Origin: Paulinella micropora
Taxonomy: Eukaryota; Cercozoa; Imbricatea; Euglyphida
Assembly: GCA_009731375.1 (NCBI GenBank)
Contig: BJOX01000049.1
Span: 572,934 to 636,933, forward strand
Length of the DNA stretch: 64,000 nucleotides
Reading direction: 5' to 3'
The notes under the pieces were generated by a model. It ran no database searches. It had not been told where the DNA came from and worked only from the letters and a program-made list of their open reading frames with translations. Positions 19,101-29,280 of the stretch are shown here, one piece after another. The position numbers were made by a program, and so were the translations under genes. Positions within the stretch are counted from its first letter, which is position 1; each line of letters starts with the position of its first letter.

Positions 19101-19902
19101 TCGCAAAACTTGAAGTCGCATAACTAGATTCCCATCCGTTAGAATCCATGTAAGCATCAAATGCCATACTTACACTACCATGCCCTAAATTGACTAACGA
19201 AAAAGTAGGATAATTGTCTTGTGATGTAATTGCTTGCATATGCGCACCACCAGTTCGGTCGCCATAATTACCATACAATTCCAATCCACCAGTAGCACCA
19301 TTTCCTTTTGTTGCTCTACCTATGATTATCGGTTTCCCATACCATGTTGATATTTTATCCACGAAATCCTTATTCCCCGTTATTGTTTGGTCTCCTGTTA
19401 GTTTAAACACCGAAGTATCAATAACAGAAACATCTACACCATCAACAAGATTAACATTTGTTATGCTTTGCCCTCCATATTGAAAATTCATCTAATCTCA
19501 GAAAAGGCGATGTTGTGTTTCTCCATTGCCCTGTGCTATAAATAAGCAATTGATTGCTGTTGGGTGTGCCCGTTATTGCTACGTCCATTAATTTATCTAA
19601 TTCAAAGTCGCTTATATAACTTGAAGTTAATGTAGCAAATGAAGTATTGCCCAACCCACTGTTTTTAATACTTGATTAGCCGTGCCGTCCGCTAATGGTA
19701 AATCGTATTCGTTATTAATTTACACATAACCAGTATCAGATATCAACAAAGAGGAGTTATTATTTCGCGATGATATTGTTATGTCGTCAGTTGCTTGTAT
19801 TGAGTTTGCTTCAATATGATCGCCATATAATACTCCATCAATTTCTAAATTCTTATCCACTATAACAGAGCCGTAAAAATGATATGTCCATGGATTGCCC
19901 AA
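16169..19902 (-). pseudogene. Giant fibre with C-terminal S74 intramolecular chaperone, several frameshifts
   Basis: Open segments 19720-19902, 19451-19654, 19009-19491, 18810-19160, 17374-18786 and 16169-17359 form one ~1240-codon gene broken by about five small indels. The module SITN-x-NLVD-x-VDVSV followed by KLTGDQTI recurs at least three times, alternating with modules containing KPIIIG-x-xTKG and ELYG, as in trimeric beta-helical fibres. The last 396 codons have SDRRKKEDI, NPVCYRMID and RTGLIAQELE, the signature of peptidase S74 / endosialidase chaperones, then a coiled coil. The chaperone folds the trimer and is then cleaved off. Likely host-binding fibre. The start is unclear: 19902 is TTG. 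Confidence 0.78.
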
Positions 19903-19958
19903 ATGGTTTATAATTTAATAGAATTATTTTATATCGTAGAATATATAGTTTAAAAAAT
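19903..19958. promoter_or_regulatory. AT-rich divergent intergenic region
   Basis: 56 bp between the leftward fibre gene and the rightward gene at 19959, with ttttatatcgtagaatatat; probably carries both promoters. Confidence 0.4.
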
Positions 19959-20577
19959 ATGAATATATTCGGCCGATCGCAAGAACAGCAGTCAGTAGAT
20001 ACTAAAACTATTGCAATCACTGCTACCCCGATATTAACAAGAAACATTCAAAATGCGTTTGTTGGTCTTGACATTAGATCGTGGATGGAAAGTTCTACAT
20101 TCACTACTCTTTGCACTGGCGGTTATGGTAGCAAAACAATATCAAATCTGGGATATGGTTATTTTATTAAAGTATCTTTTCGCGGGTCTTTAAATTTACC
20201 CGCCCGACTGGAAAAGGAACTTTCCAGTTCTGGTTTCATAAAACGGACGGAACAAATGTTGATGACTTTTACAGCGAAGTGCTAAATTATACAACCGCCA
20301 TTGAGTATAAGTCTTTTGATTGTGTGTGGCTAATTCAAAGATACGGAGTCCAAATGAAAATGATATGGTTAATGACTTGTCCAAATCCCGCGGATACCAC
20401 CAATAATACATCAATACGAATTTCTGGAAATACAACTAATGGGATTTTATTAACATATGCGACAGATGCTCCAATATATGTTATAAAACGGCATCTGCGG
20501 ATTATGTATCTTTTAAACCATCATATTTTAATATTGATGTGATGAGAGACATAGCACTAACCGCCGCTTACACATGA
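19959..20577 (+). pseudogene. Hypothetical PLV protein, two frameshifts
   Basis: The first segment (19959 to ~20200) starts MNIFGRSQEQQSVDTKT. A second frame then reads GTFQFWFHKTDGTNVDDFY and RYGVQMKMIWLMTCPNP to ~20490. A third carries ADYVSFKPSYFNIDVMRD to a TGA at 20575-20577. In total ~206 codons, beta-rich with Trp/Tyr/Phe, consistent with a virion structural protein. The N-terminus NIFGRS is similar to NLFGQS of the fibre-like gene at 6432, suggesting a shared particle-binding peptide. Confidence 0.5.
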
Positions 20578-21210
20578 AACCTGTCATACATATCTTTTAG
20601 TGTCGTGAGTTTGCCCTCGTGTTGAGATAAGACATCGCGGAAAAATGTCTTATAATCTAACTTACCATATTTAAGAATAGGGCGTTGGTCTGGTGGTATG
20701 TGTGCGTATCTACTCTCGTGCCATTTCTTCATATCATCCTGCATTGTCGTGCGGTCTTCCACTTTCATATACAAGAAATTAAACGGGTCTTTTGATACTT
20801 TCAAATGTGCCGTTATTATTTCATAGCAACTATACCCGCTCTCGGGCGGATTCCGCTTTGCTTTAATCGGTGTTTTCTTTTCCTTCGTTGGTGTGGATGC
20901 TTCTAAAACAGGCATTTCTTTTTTGGCCAGTTTTTCTCCTACGTTGGCCTTGATTTCGGTGATACCAGCACTCAAATCACTTTCTTTAAAGGGTGTAAAT
21001 TCTTCTATCTCATCAAAAACAACCTTCTTCAATGTATCAACAGAGGGTAATACAACTTCAACATTATCACCCTGCGGGGGTTGTTCGGGTCGGTATTTTT
21101 CGTAAAATGCGATATATCAGGTTTGAGCGATTTGCTTGTTGGCAGTTTTATGTCGCTACTTAAATGAGTCCATTTTCTATTTGACTTAGATAATCTTTTT
21201 TGGTAGACAT
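20568..21210 (-). pseudogene. Hypothetical charged protein, frameshifted
   Basis: ATG at 21210 (MSTKKDYLSQIEN) follows cttatatatagc, the usual AT element. Two further frames continue (HLSSDIKLPTSKSLKPD; then KKVVFDEIEEFTPFKESD) into the intact 154-codon segment 20568-21032, whose end reads TTLKDMYDRFHV. About 214 codons in all. A conserved-looking core, CYEIITAHLKVSKDPFNF, is not recognised. Converges with the gene at 19959, overlapping by ~10 bp. Confidence 0.5.
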
Positions 21211-21253
21211 GCTATATATAAGCATAACAAAAAAAATCTGTTTTTTATATTGT

Positions 21254-23715
21254 TTATTTATCGTCATCATCGTCATCATCGTCAAAAGCCCATTCATTAT
21301 CACCATAAATAACCTTCCATTGATTTTTACACTCTTCTAATGTTGGTAAATCTACGTATCTAACTCGCGCGCCTGCTTCCATCGTTTTCTTCTTTTCTAC
21401 TATATTTGGCATTAGTTTTCTAAGACTAGTCCAGAAACTAACCCGCGAAGTGTGCGGGTCATTCGCATTTGCTTTATATACATCATACAATTCTTTTTTT
21501 GAAACTTCTTCACCAAAACGAATTCCTGGAAATTGGTTTGTAATATACCCCAAGTTCAAGCAATCTAACCACCACTTTCTCAACATTGAAAGGGATTTCA
21601 CTTTTTGTTCTCGTAGCCCCTTCGTAATGATTGTTTCGCGATCGTTAAACTCGCTGAGGTCTCGTTCAAGAAGAAACTTTGCCAGTCGTTGCCTGTCAAT
21701 AGATCAGATATCCTCAATCACTTTTCTCTTTTCGTCTGTTTTCATAAGTGCCAGTTCATCAGAAACTTCAAGGACAAGCCGTCGTTGCTCAGTGGTGCCC
21801 GCTGGCACTACCCATTCTTCGTTTGAAGCAAGGACTAGAAATAACATATTTTCTAATGTTAGATTTGGTAAATATTTTTGTTTAAGAGTGAGCGTGTTTT
21901 CTGATACGAGTTTCTTAATTGTTCCCGCTCGTTCTTTATCACCACCCCAAACCATTTCGTCCATAAATACTACAATTGCTTTTGCGAGTTGAGCGTTAAA
22001 ATCACCTAATATCTCTTTAACATCGGACGGCTGGAAGTAATAATCGGCACCTATTATATCTTTGAATATTTCAAGAATAATACCCTTACCTGCTCGTTCG
22101 CTCGTTCAGTGCTTGTCAAAACTAATGATAAGTGTAGTTTTTGCCACGGCTTTTGGTAAATGCTCGCAAACATATCAAGCACCTTTTTATATATGTCTTG
22201 CCTCCCCCCACACCATCTGTTTAGGATATGTTGAAAAAATGCTTCATTTTTTTCTTCTTCTGCCGTGAATGATTTCACGTCTTCTAATGTGTCCGCTGGG
22301 ATTTCAAACCCCTTAAACAAGTTATAAAACCCTTGTTTGTCGTTATCAAAGTATGCCTTGGGGTCAAAGATTACGTCATTTACTTCGCGTCTTTTTGGCT
22401 GTGTAGTCCACATTTTATACAAATCAACAACGTTCAATTTGGCGGGGTTTTTACCTAGCGCTATCCAGTCCTCCTTTGATAGATTGGTCTTTACTCTTTT
22501 GTTTTTGAAGAATGATTCCATGTATGATTCCGTCTTGTAGCGGAATACCTTCTTGCCTTTGGAATAAACATATTCTTCAATTATGGCGGGCTTGGCTAAA
22601 TTAGCAAATGTGTATGATTCATTCATCCAAGCCAAAGCAGTGTCTATCAACTCTTTGAATTTTTCTAAACTATTACATTCGCTGGCGAGTCGGCGCAGGT
22701 CATCAATCGTGTTGATATTACGGACGATAGGGGGTGATAATTCGTGAATTTTCATGCCTTTACCCTCGCAACTACTATCGTGGCAGTAGAAATACAGCCC
22801 GTCTCTTCTCCACACTACATAGCAATTGTCGCTTTTATTTTCTTCTCCGTTTATAATACATACTCGTGTCTCTATGGTTTTTAAAACAAACATTCTCTGC
22901 TTTATTTCAACAATTTCTACATTTGGTATTTTGCTGAGTATAATTTCGCGTATTTCGTCCAATGTAATATGTTGATATCGCTTCAAAGTTGTATATTCGG
23001 GAATTTTGACGTCGTAAAATGTATTGTCATCGGGGCGCATAATCAGATAATCGTCAATTTCTACATCTTGTAGCAGTTTCAAAGTGCTTGTTTTTGGGGT
23101 ATATGAATACGGAAGCAAAACGCGGTCGCTATCCTCTTTATGAGAGTAGATAGTGCGAAAAGCCCTGTTTTTGTTATAGACGAAAATATCAAGTATGGTT
23201 CGCAATTCAATATTCTTGTCGGCTCGTTCAAACGTGAAGCAGAGGTCGGGATAGTCTTTTTCAATAACCACTTCCACATACTTCCAAAATTCTTTTTGTG
23301 TTTCGCAGTTTTTGAATACCAAGCCGTTATCGTAAGAAAAATGGCACGACATTTTACCATTCTTGCTCGCGTCCAAGTATTTGGCTTTTTTGGGATTATA
23401 CTTCAAACCCACATTAGCAAATACATTTTCCATAAGCGTGTTCCACCGCTCATACATTTTTTCTCGTGAGATTGATAATTCATCGCCATCAATGTCGGCA
23501 AACATTCGTTGGGGTTTGTTTTCCATTAATACTTCATAGTATTGCTTTTGGTCATCGGGCGTTTTTTCAATCAATTCAATGAAATCCTCTTGAGATGAAG
23601 CAGTTGCAAATTGTTTATACCCCCACTTGATAAGAACCGCATCTTGTGGTTTATCTCTCAGTGCTTCTTCTTGTTTCCAATACCATTGTCCATTGGTCAG
23701 TGTCGGTGCGGTCAT
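21254..23715 (-). CDS. AEP primase - superfamily 3 helicase, frameshifted in the helicase part
   Basis: Starts MTAPTLTNGQWYW at 23715 after gactatataat. The first 553 codons are open: MFADIDGDEL (residues 71-80) has the DxD metal-binding pair of archaeo-eukaryotic primases, KMSCHF (~121) and NRAFRTIYSHK fit the following primase motifs, and YCHDSSC is a probable Zn site. Near 22090 the frame breaks at the P-loop (RAGKGI in the neighbouring frame). Segments 21704-21964 (VFMDEM Walker B region, FLVLASNEEW sensor, RRLVLEVSDE) and 21254-21601 (C-terminal helical domain, VSFWTSLRKLMP, poly-Asp end) complete a ~820-residue protein. It would start and unwind viral DNA; with no viral polymerase seen, synthesis would depend on host polymerase or on the primase itself. 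Confidence 0.82.
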
Positions 23716-23852
23716 ATTATATAGTCGCTCGGATTTTTTTATAAAAATAAATTTATTATTCTATATATCCGTATATCAATTTATATCATTGTACTTAATA
23801 GGAAATTATGATTTTTTATATATCGTTATGACAAAAAAACTTCTTTCTTTTC
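23716..23852. other. AT-rich intergenic segment
   Basis: Holds the promoter side of the primase gene (minus-strand actatataat before ATG) and no coding signal. Confidence 0.4.
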
Positions 23853-24364
23853 TCATTTATTCAAGCACCCACATTGGATAAATCCTTTGTATTGTCCGCA
23901 ATGTTCGCAATACTTCAATCTATTTATTAAGCAGGCTTTTTGATAAAACTTGTCTCTATTTGGATACTTTTCCACTACCTTTTTTGGAATTGCCCTATTG
24001 CTTTACAATAGCAACAAAATTTAATGTTTGGATTGTCAATGGTGCGGATGAGAAATGACAGGTCTTCGTTCATTTTGTCGTTCTCAAACCGCTTGATACA
24101 TTCAGAGCCTAGCACCATTTCGCTCCCGTTTTTTACATTTTTTATGATGTAATTCTTTGTAATTTCGTGCGAGCAACAACAATATTGTTCCGCCCCTTTT
24201 TCTATACTATCTACAAGTTTCCAGTCGGCTGTGTTCCACTTTCCATCGGGCGATATAAATGAAACTGCATTAACTAGATTTAAGAGGCAATTTCCATTCA
24301 CGTAATCCAAATGGAGTTGTAAGTCTTCATATGTCCAATACGATCGGCGGTGAGAGGTGTCCAT
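23853..24364 (-). CDS. Zinc-binding protein with two Cys clusters, one frameshift
   Basis: Starts MDTSHRRSYWTYEDLQ at 24364, directly after attatataaacc. The first cluster, CCCSHEITKNYIIKN followed by GSECIKRF, matches a pattern (C-x-C-H-x-I-x3-Y-x3-N...G-x2-CI) that I know from small proteins of large DNA viruses and PLVs. At FCCYCKAI the frame is lost in an A6 run; the neighbouring frame reads NRDKFYQKACLINR and YCEHCGQYKGFIQCGC to a TGA at 23853. In total ~170 residues with a second zinc ribbon. Possible nucleic-acid binding; inference. Confidence 0.6.
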
Positions 24365-24405
24365 GGTTTATATAATAGTATATATATTTTTATATATAAA
24401 ATAAA

Positions 24406-24633
24406 TTATATATTGTTTAACATACTATTACGAAACGCCCTTAATTCAAGCAATTCCGCTTTTTGTTTTTCGTATTTCTCCTTCCGCAATAATTTTATTC
24501 TCTCTTGGTTCTTATAATAGTATGCCTTCGCATTTTCCCTATTCTTATCAGGATGAGCCTTCAAAAATGCTTTTGCCCTTTCCCTTCTCCGTTGAACGAT
24601 GACTTCCTTAGTGAATTGAGGTGTCCTTGGCAT
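24406..24633 (-). CDS. Small basic helical protein
   Basis: Intact 75-codon ORF starting MPRTPQFTKEVIVQRRRERA, extremely rich in Lys/Arg/Glu and predicted as a long helix (KNRENAKAYYYKNQERIKLL). Short basic proteins of this kind occur in PLVs and could bind DNA in the particle; inference. Preceded by ataattatataggagacata. It is the first leftward gene inside the right TIR. Confidence 0.6.
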   Translation of the reverse strand: MPRTPQFTKEVIVQRRRERAKAFLKAHPDKNRENAKAYYYKNQERIKLLRKEKYEKQKAELLELRAFRNSMLNNI

Positions 24634-24698
24634 TATGTCTCCTATATAATTATATTATTTTAATTATTTTAAATAGAAAATCCACCCGTCTTCAAAAA

Positions 24699-25609
24699 CG
24701 CGAAAACGCAGTTGTGGCGACTTGGACGGCTGTGAGAGTTATTAAGCAACCGAGAGAGACAAAATCGTCTTAGTATTAATAGTGTCCAAGTCTGTCCGAG
24801 TCCGACCCCCTTTTTTTTTTAGAAATTATTTAAGAGGGGTATAATAAAAAGGGGAGAGGAAAAAAAATTCTTTTTTTAAATAAAAGCTTGGACAGGTTGG
24901 ACAATATAAAAAATGTGTAATACGAAGAAGAATTATATAATAAATATTGAAATTTAACGATAAAAAAGTGTCCAACCTTTAAAAAACCGACTTGGCCGTG
25001 GCCGACCATGGGGTTGGCCACCAATAGGAGAAGATATTTCCACTCACCCTGCTCTTATATTCATCCTCTCGCTTGCTGTAATATCCCCCTGTTGTGTGTA
25101 TTTCCCCCTAACCCCCGCCACTCACTTCGTGAGTGTCCGCCCCCCTTCCCCCCATTTTGGGGTGTGATCATTTATGTATTCGCGACTTGTCCAACCGCAA
25201 AGTATTAAACAAGCCTTAAAAACATAAAAAACCAACATTTGACAATAGACAAACATACATAGAAAACAAAAAAGTGTCAAATGTTTAACATAAATTTATC
25301 TAACTGAGCACATTAAGAGAGATTTTGACGAAAAGACACATAAATCATATACACGCAGTTTATATATATATATATTTATGAAATAAAAATATGGTTTATG
25401 TGTCTTTTCGTCAAAATCTCTTGTAGTGTGCTCAGTTAGATAAATTTATGTTAAACATTTGACTTATGTATGTTTTCTATATGTATGTTTTCTATATGTA
25501 TGTTTTCTATATGTATGTTTTGTTTTCTATGTATGTTTTCTATATGTCAAATGTTGGTTTTTTATGTTTTTAAGGCTTAATACTTTGCGGCTGGACAAGT
25601 CGCGAATAC

Positions 25610-25615
<6 letters not shown>
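24699..25615 (-). repeat. Right terminal inverted repeat of the PLV
   Basis: About 917 bp, inverted relative to 2243-3103. Small differences: the inner end reads cgcgaaaacgcagttg; cactcacttcgtgagtg has changed from the left copy; and a tandem expansion of ttttctatatgtatg at ~25465-25540 lengthens it. The outer ~448 bp is a palindrome. Confidence 0.93.
25168..25615. repeat. Terminal palindrome at the right end
   Basis: Arms run from tcatttatgtattcgcg (25168) inward and from cgcgaatacataaat (25615) inward, meeting at an AT-rich loop near 25350-25388 that contains cacgcag as in the left loop (inverted, as expected for TIRs). The right arm carries the tatg-type expansion and lacks ttgttt of the aacaagcctt segment, so this copy has changed more than the left one. 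Confidence 0.9.
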
Positions 25616-25667
<52 letters not shown>

Positions 25668-25680
25668 CATATATATTCAT
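25616..25680. repeat. (TA)n microsatellite at the PLV right boundary
   Basis: About 50 bp of TA dinucleotides directly outside the right TIR, then atatattcatatac. Confidence 0.85.
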
Positions 25681-26225
25681 ATACAAATTTGAGTGAGGCA
25701 TGTACGGTAGTAGTAGAGATTGCTTTTCTTGACCAGTGCCCAGTGGTCCTAATGCTCCACATGCACACCAGGGGGCAGTGTTTTTCGACATCGATGCAGA
25801 AGCTGAGACTCGATGATGGGGCACCTGCCACTGCGCAATGAGTTCCTGGACTAGCTTCTCGTCTTGTCCCTCCTGGCTGCCAAGATTCTGTCCTTGAAAC
25901 TGGCTTCAACGGCGCACCCTTTGCCTGAAAGTGAAGAAGGCAGAAAATTCCTGAACAGCTTTCGTGGGTAATGCAAACGATGGTACCCATCAAATACGAT
26001 GACGATATGATGAAGCTGTTGTATTTTGAATGCCACAGTTTGTAAAGCTCAGATTTCTTGTAGTGTCCAGATCGAGCGTCAAAGCCAAGCCGAGGATCAT
26101 GCTTCTGAAGTTGGAAGAACTCCTTTGCTTGCTCGTAGTAGCTTAACTTGGTACTCCCCGAGACAGTGGATACGCCAGTGCTTGGGTTTATTTCCAGCAT
26201 AGCCTCCAGCATCTCGTCCAGGAAG
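25681..26225 (-). CDS. Possible host coding fragment
   Basis: The minus-strand frame of 26212 reads a plausible N-terminal stretch (LEAMLEINPSTGVSTVSG, then YYEQAKEFFQLQKHDPRLG and KKSELYKLWHSK) for ~65 codons. After ~26010 coherence moves to other frames (for example AVEASFKDRILAARRDKTR near 25870-25920). This suggests exons with unseen introns, or a broken gene. No family recognised. Confidence 0.35.
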
Positions 26226-26254
26226 TCCTATGTATAGCTGCCAGCACTACTGGA

Positions 26255-27420
26255 CGATATGTATATCAGCAGCTGCAGCTCCGACAGCACCAGCAACAGG
26301 AGACCACCGCAAGCAGCGACAGCAGCGGCATCATTATTCGCAGCAGAAGCAGCGCCAGCATTATTAGCAGAAGCAGCAGCGCCAGCATTATTAGTAGCAG
26401 CAGCAGCAGCGCCAGCAGCAAAAACAACAGCAACAGCAGTAGTAGCAGTAGCAGCAACAGCAAAAGATACGGATGGATAAAAAACAGCAAAAGCAGCAAC
26501 AACAGCAGCGCCAGCAGCAGCAGCGGCGCCAGCAACAGTAGCAGCGCCAGCAGCAGCAGGGCTAGCAACAGCAACAACAAAAGCCCACCAAGCAGCGACA
26601 GCAGCCAGCAGCAGCAGCGCCAGCAGCAGCAGCAACAGGAGACCACCAGCAGCGACAGCAGTGGTAGCATCATTAGCAGCAGCAGCAGCGCCAGTAGCAA
26701 CAACAGCAACAGCAACAGCAGCAGCAGCAGAAGATACTGATGGATAAAAGGAAGAAAAAGCAGCAGCAATAGCAGCAACAACACCAGCAGATTGTCAGCT
26801 GATAGAGATAGATGAATGCTAGAACAAGCGGCAGCATCAAAAGGAAAATCAATAATAGTGTGAGCCAGTAACAAGAGCAGCAGCAGCAACAACAGTAGTA
26901 GTAGTAGCAGCAGCAGCAGCAGCGCCAGCAGCAGCGGCGCCAGCAGCAGCGGCGCCAGCAGCAGCGGCGCCAGCAGCAGCGGCGCCAGCAGCAGCAGCGC
27001 CAGCAGCAGCAGCGCCAGCAGCAGCAGCAGCAACAACAAAAGACCACAAGCGGCGACAGCAGCGCCAGCAGCAGCAGCAACAAAAGACCACCACAAGCGG
27101 CGACAGCAGCGCCAGCAGCAGCAGCAGCGTCAGCAGCAGCAGCGTCAGCAGCAGCAGAGCCAGCAGCAGCAGCAACAGGGGACCACCAGCAGCGACAGCA
27201 GTGGTAGCATCATTAGCAGCAGCAGCAGCGCCAGTAGCAACAACAGCAACAGCAACAGCAGCAACAGCAGAAGATACTGATGCATAAAAGGAAGAAAAAG
27301 CAGCAGCAATAGCAGCAACAGCAGCAACAGATTGTAAGCTGATACAATTGGATGTATTGTAGAACAAGCGGCAGCATCAAAAAGACCATCAATAACAGTG
27401 TGAGCTAGTAACAGAAATAC
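26255..27420. repeat. CAG-rich array with higher-order duplicated blocks
   Basis: Imperfect (CAG)n / CAGCAGCGC repeats. A ~250-bp block (accaccagcagcgacagcag, then agaagatactgatg, ggaagaaaaagcagcagc, a cagatt-tag segment and agaacaagcggcagcatc) occurs at ~26640-26890 and again at ~27180-27420. The long Ala/Leu/Ser/Gln ORFs here in several frames follow from composition and are not called. Confidence 0.85.
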
Positions 27421-28320
27421 CAGTAAAATTACAGTAGCCACAACAACCAAACATAAAGAATACCATGGTGTTGCGCTTTTTTCTCACTAGTACGCTTGGG
27501 TTTCTGCTTGCGTTCCCCGGTGTCTCCATTAAGTGCCGCGGAAACCCACCTTCTCATGGTACCACTCTTGCACAGAGTTACTTTAGCAAAACAGTAGGGG
27601 CACATCGAATAACCTGCATCATACATTCTTGTTCAAGAAATGGCGATGGTTAGGCGACTTACCATACAACTTTATATTCTTCAGAGAATACGAAGCCTTT
27701 TCGTAAAATGTTCTTCTGAGGTTCCTGAATTGCACCTGTTCAGCCATGGACTTAAGTCGTCGCTCACCCTGTAACATTTCCTACGACAACAACAACACAT
27801 CTGGTCCAACTTGCACAACCTATAAGTATCGATAACGTATTGATACCAATAACTGTTGCTTTTTGCTGTGAGACCCAGGCACTGAATAAGAGAAAATCTC
27901 GATCTTGCAGATCTTTTCTGTCAAATCAAAATAATCGCCATCAAAGGCGGTGACAATTGGAAACAAAGAAAGACAGTGATAAGCGGCTTAAAAAAAAAAC
28001 ACACACACACACACAAACACACAAACACACAAACAGACCCACAAACACACAAACAGACCCACACTCATGACAGTTACATACCATATATGTCCGGCCAGAG
28101 CATGGAGTGCAAGCGTTGCGCTGACAGACAACCACCTTGCTTTGTATTGCAACACCGGTCAGGAACCCGTTTAAACAATCGTAACACTACATTTTCAAGG
28201 AAGCTCCTCGGTTCGATTTTGTGCAACAAAGACTTGGATAGCTGTTTAAAACGATTCTGATTACTTTTCAGCCAAGGAAGCATATCGTACTGCAAACATC
28301 AAGCCACAATACATTATTTC
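27421..28320. other. Non-repetitive spacer, no supported gene
   Basis: Mostly unique sequence with a short (AC)n run at ~27997-28060. Short ORFs on both strands show no recognisable domain. Confidence 0.4.
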
Positions 28321-28334
28321 AGATGTAAATAATC

Positions 28335-28903
28335 ACTGCAAAGCAGCAGCGCCAGCAACAGCAGCGGCGCCAGCAGCAGCAGCAGCGCCAGCAGCAGCAG
28401 CAGCAGCAGCGCCAGCAGCAGCAGCAACAAAAGTCCACAAGCAGCGACAGCAGCCAGCAGCAGCAGCGCCAGCAGCAGCAGCAACAGGAGACCACCAGCA
28501 GCAACAGCAGTGGTAGCATTATTAGCAGCAGCAGCAGCGCCAGTAGCAACAACAGCAACAGCAACAGCAGCAGACGAGCACAGATGTTCTTAAATATCTG
28601 GTTGTAAAATTTCCATCCTTGTTTGGAGGCACAACAACGAGAAGGTTAGCAGGAGGTGCGAGTAGAAGACACATGGAGCGAGTATGGCATGAATTGCACG
28701 GGAAACTCAAATTTTTAGTCGGTGGGTCTGGAAGATACTGATGGATAAAAGGAAGAAAAAGCAGCAACAACAGCAGCATCAACACCAGTAGATTGTGAGC
28801 TGATACAGATAGATGAATATTAGAACAAGCGGCAGCATCAAAAGGAAAATCAATAATAGTGTGAGCCAGTAACAAGAGCAGCAGCAGCAGCAACAGTAGT
28901 AGT

Positions 28904-28940
<37 letters not shown>

Positions 28941-29280
28941 GCAGCGCCAGCAGCAGCGGCGCCAGCAGCAGCAGCGCCAGCAGCAGCAGCGCCAGCAGCA
29001 GCAGCAGCGCCAGCAGCAGCAGCAACAAATGACCACCATAAGCAGCGACAGCAGTGCCAGCAGCCAGCAGCATCATCAGCAGCAGCGCTAGCAGCAGCAG
29101 CAACAGGAGACCACCAGCAGCGACAGCAGTGGTAGCATCATTAGCAGCAGCAGCAGCGCCAGTAGCAACAACAGCAACAACAACAGCAGCAGCAGCAGAA
29201 GATACTGATGGATAAAAGGAAGAAAAAGCAGCAGCAATAGCAGCAACAGCAGCAACAGATTGTAAGCTGATACAGATGGA
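28335..29280. repeat. Second CAG-rich array with copies of the same blocks
   Basis: Same trinucleotide composition as 26255-27420, with further copies of the ~250-bp block (28728-28870 and ~29100-29280). The 28570-28730 stretch between them is unique. Confidence 0.8.

Larger units (their letters stand above)
2243..25615. mobile_element. Integrated Polinton-like virus, ~23.4 kb
   Basis: Bounded by long TIRs (2243-3103 and 24699-25615) that start at atttatgtattcgcg and its reverse complement. Internal genes form a virus set: double-jelly-roll major capsid, penton-like minor capsid, packaging ATPase, fibres including one with an S74 chaperone, AEP primase-SF3 helicase, and a tyrosine recombinase. 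Base composition is more AT-rich than the host genes near 45 kb. Most genes from 7.7 to 24.6 kb read leftwards; those from 3.4 to 6.1 kb read rightwards. No PolB, rve integrase or cysteine protease was found. Length and gene content fit PLVs; a virophage is the main alternative but the capsid and fibre set favours PLV. No convincing target-site duplication could be resolved because both flanks are TA repeats. Confidence 0.93.

Noticed and set aside
3431-24633. Alternative genetic code (TGA = Trp, TAA = Gln) in the PLV
   Set aside because: Three in-frame stops suggested it, but the MCP, primase and ATPase use TGG for Trp and genes end normally at TGA and TAA; C to T decay explains the stops.
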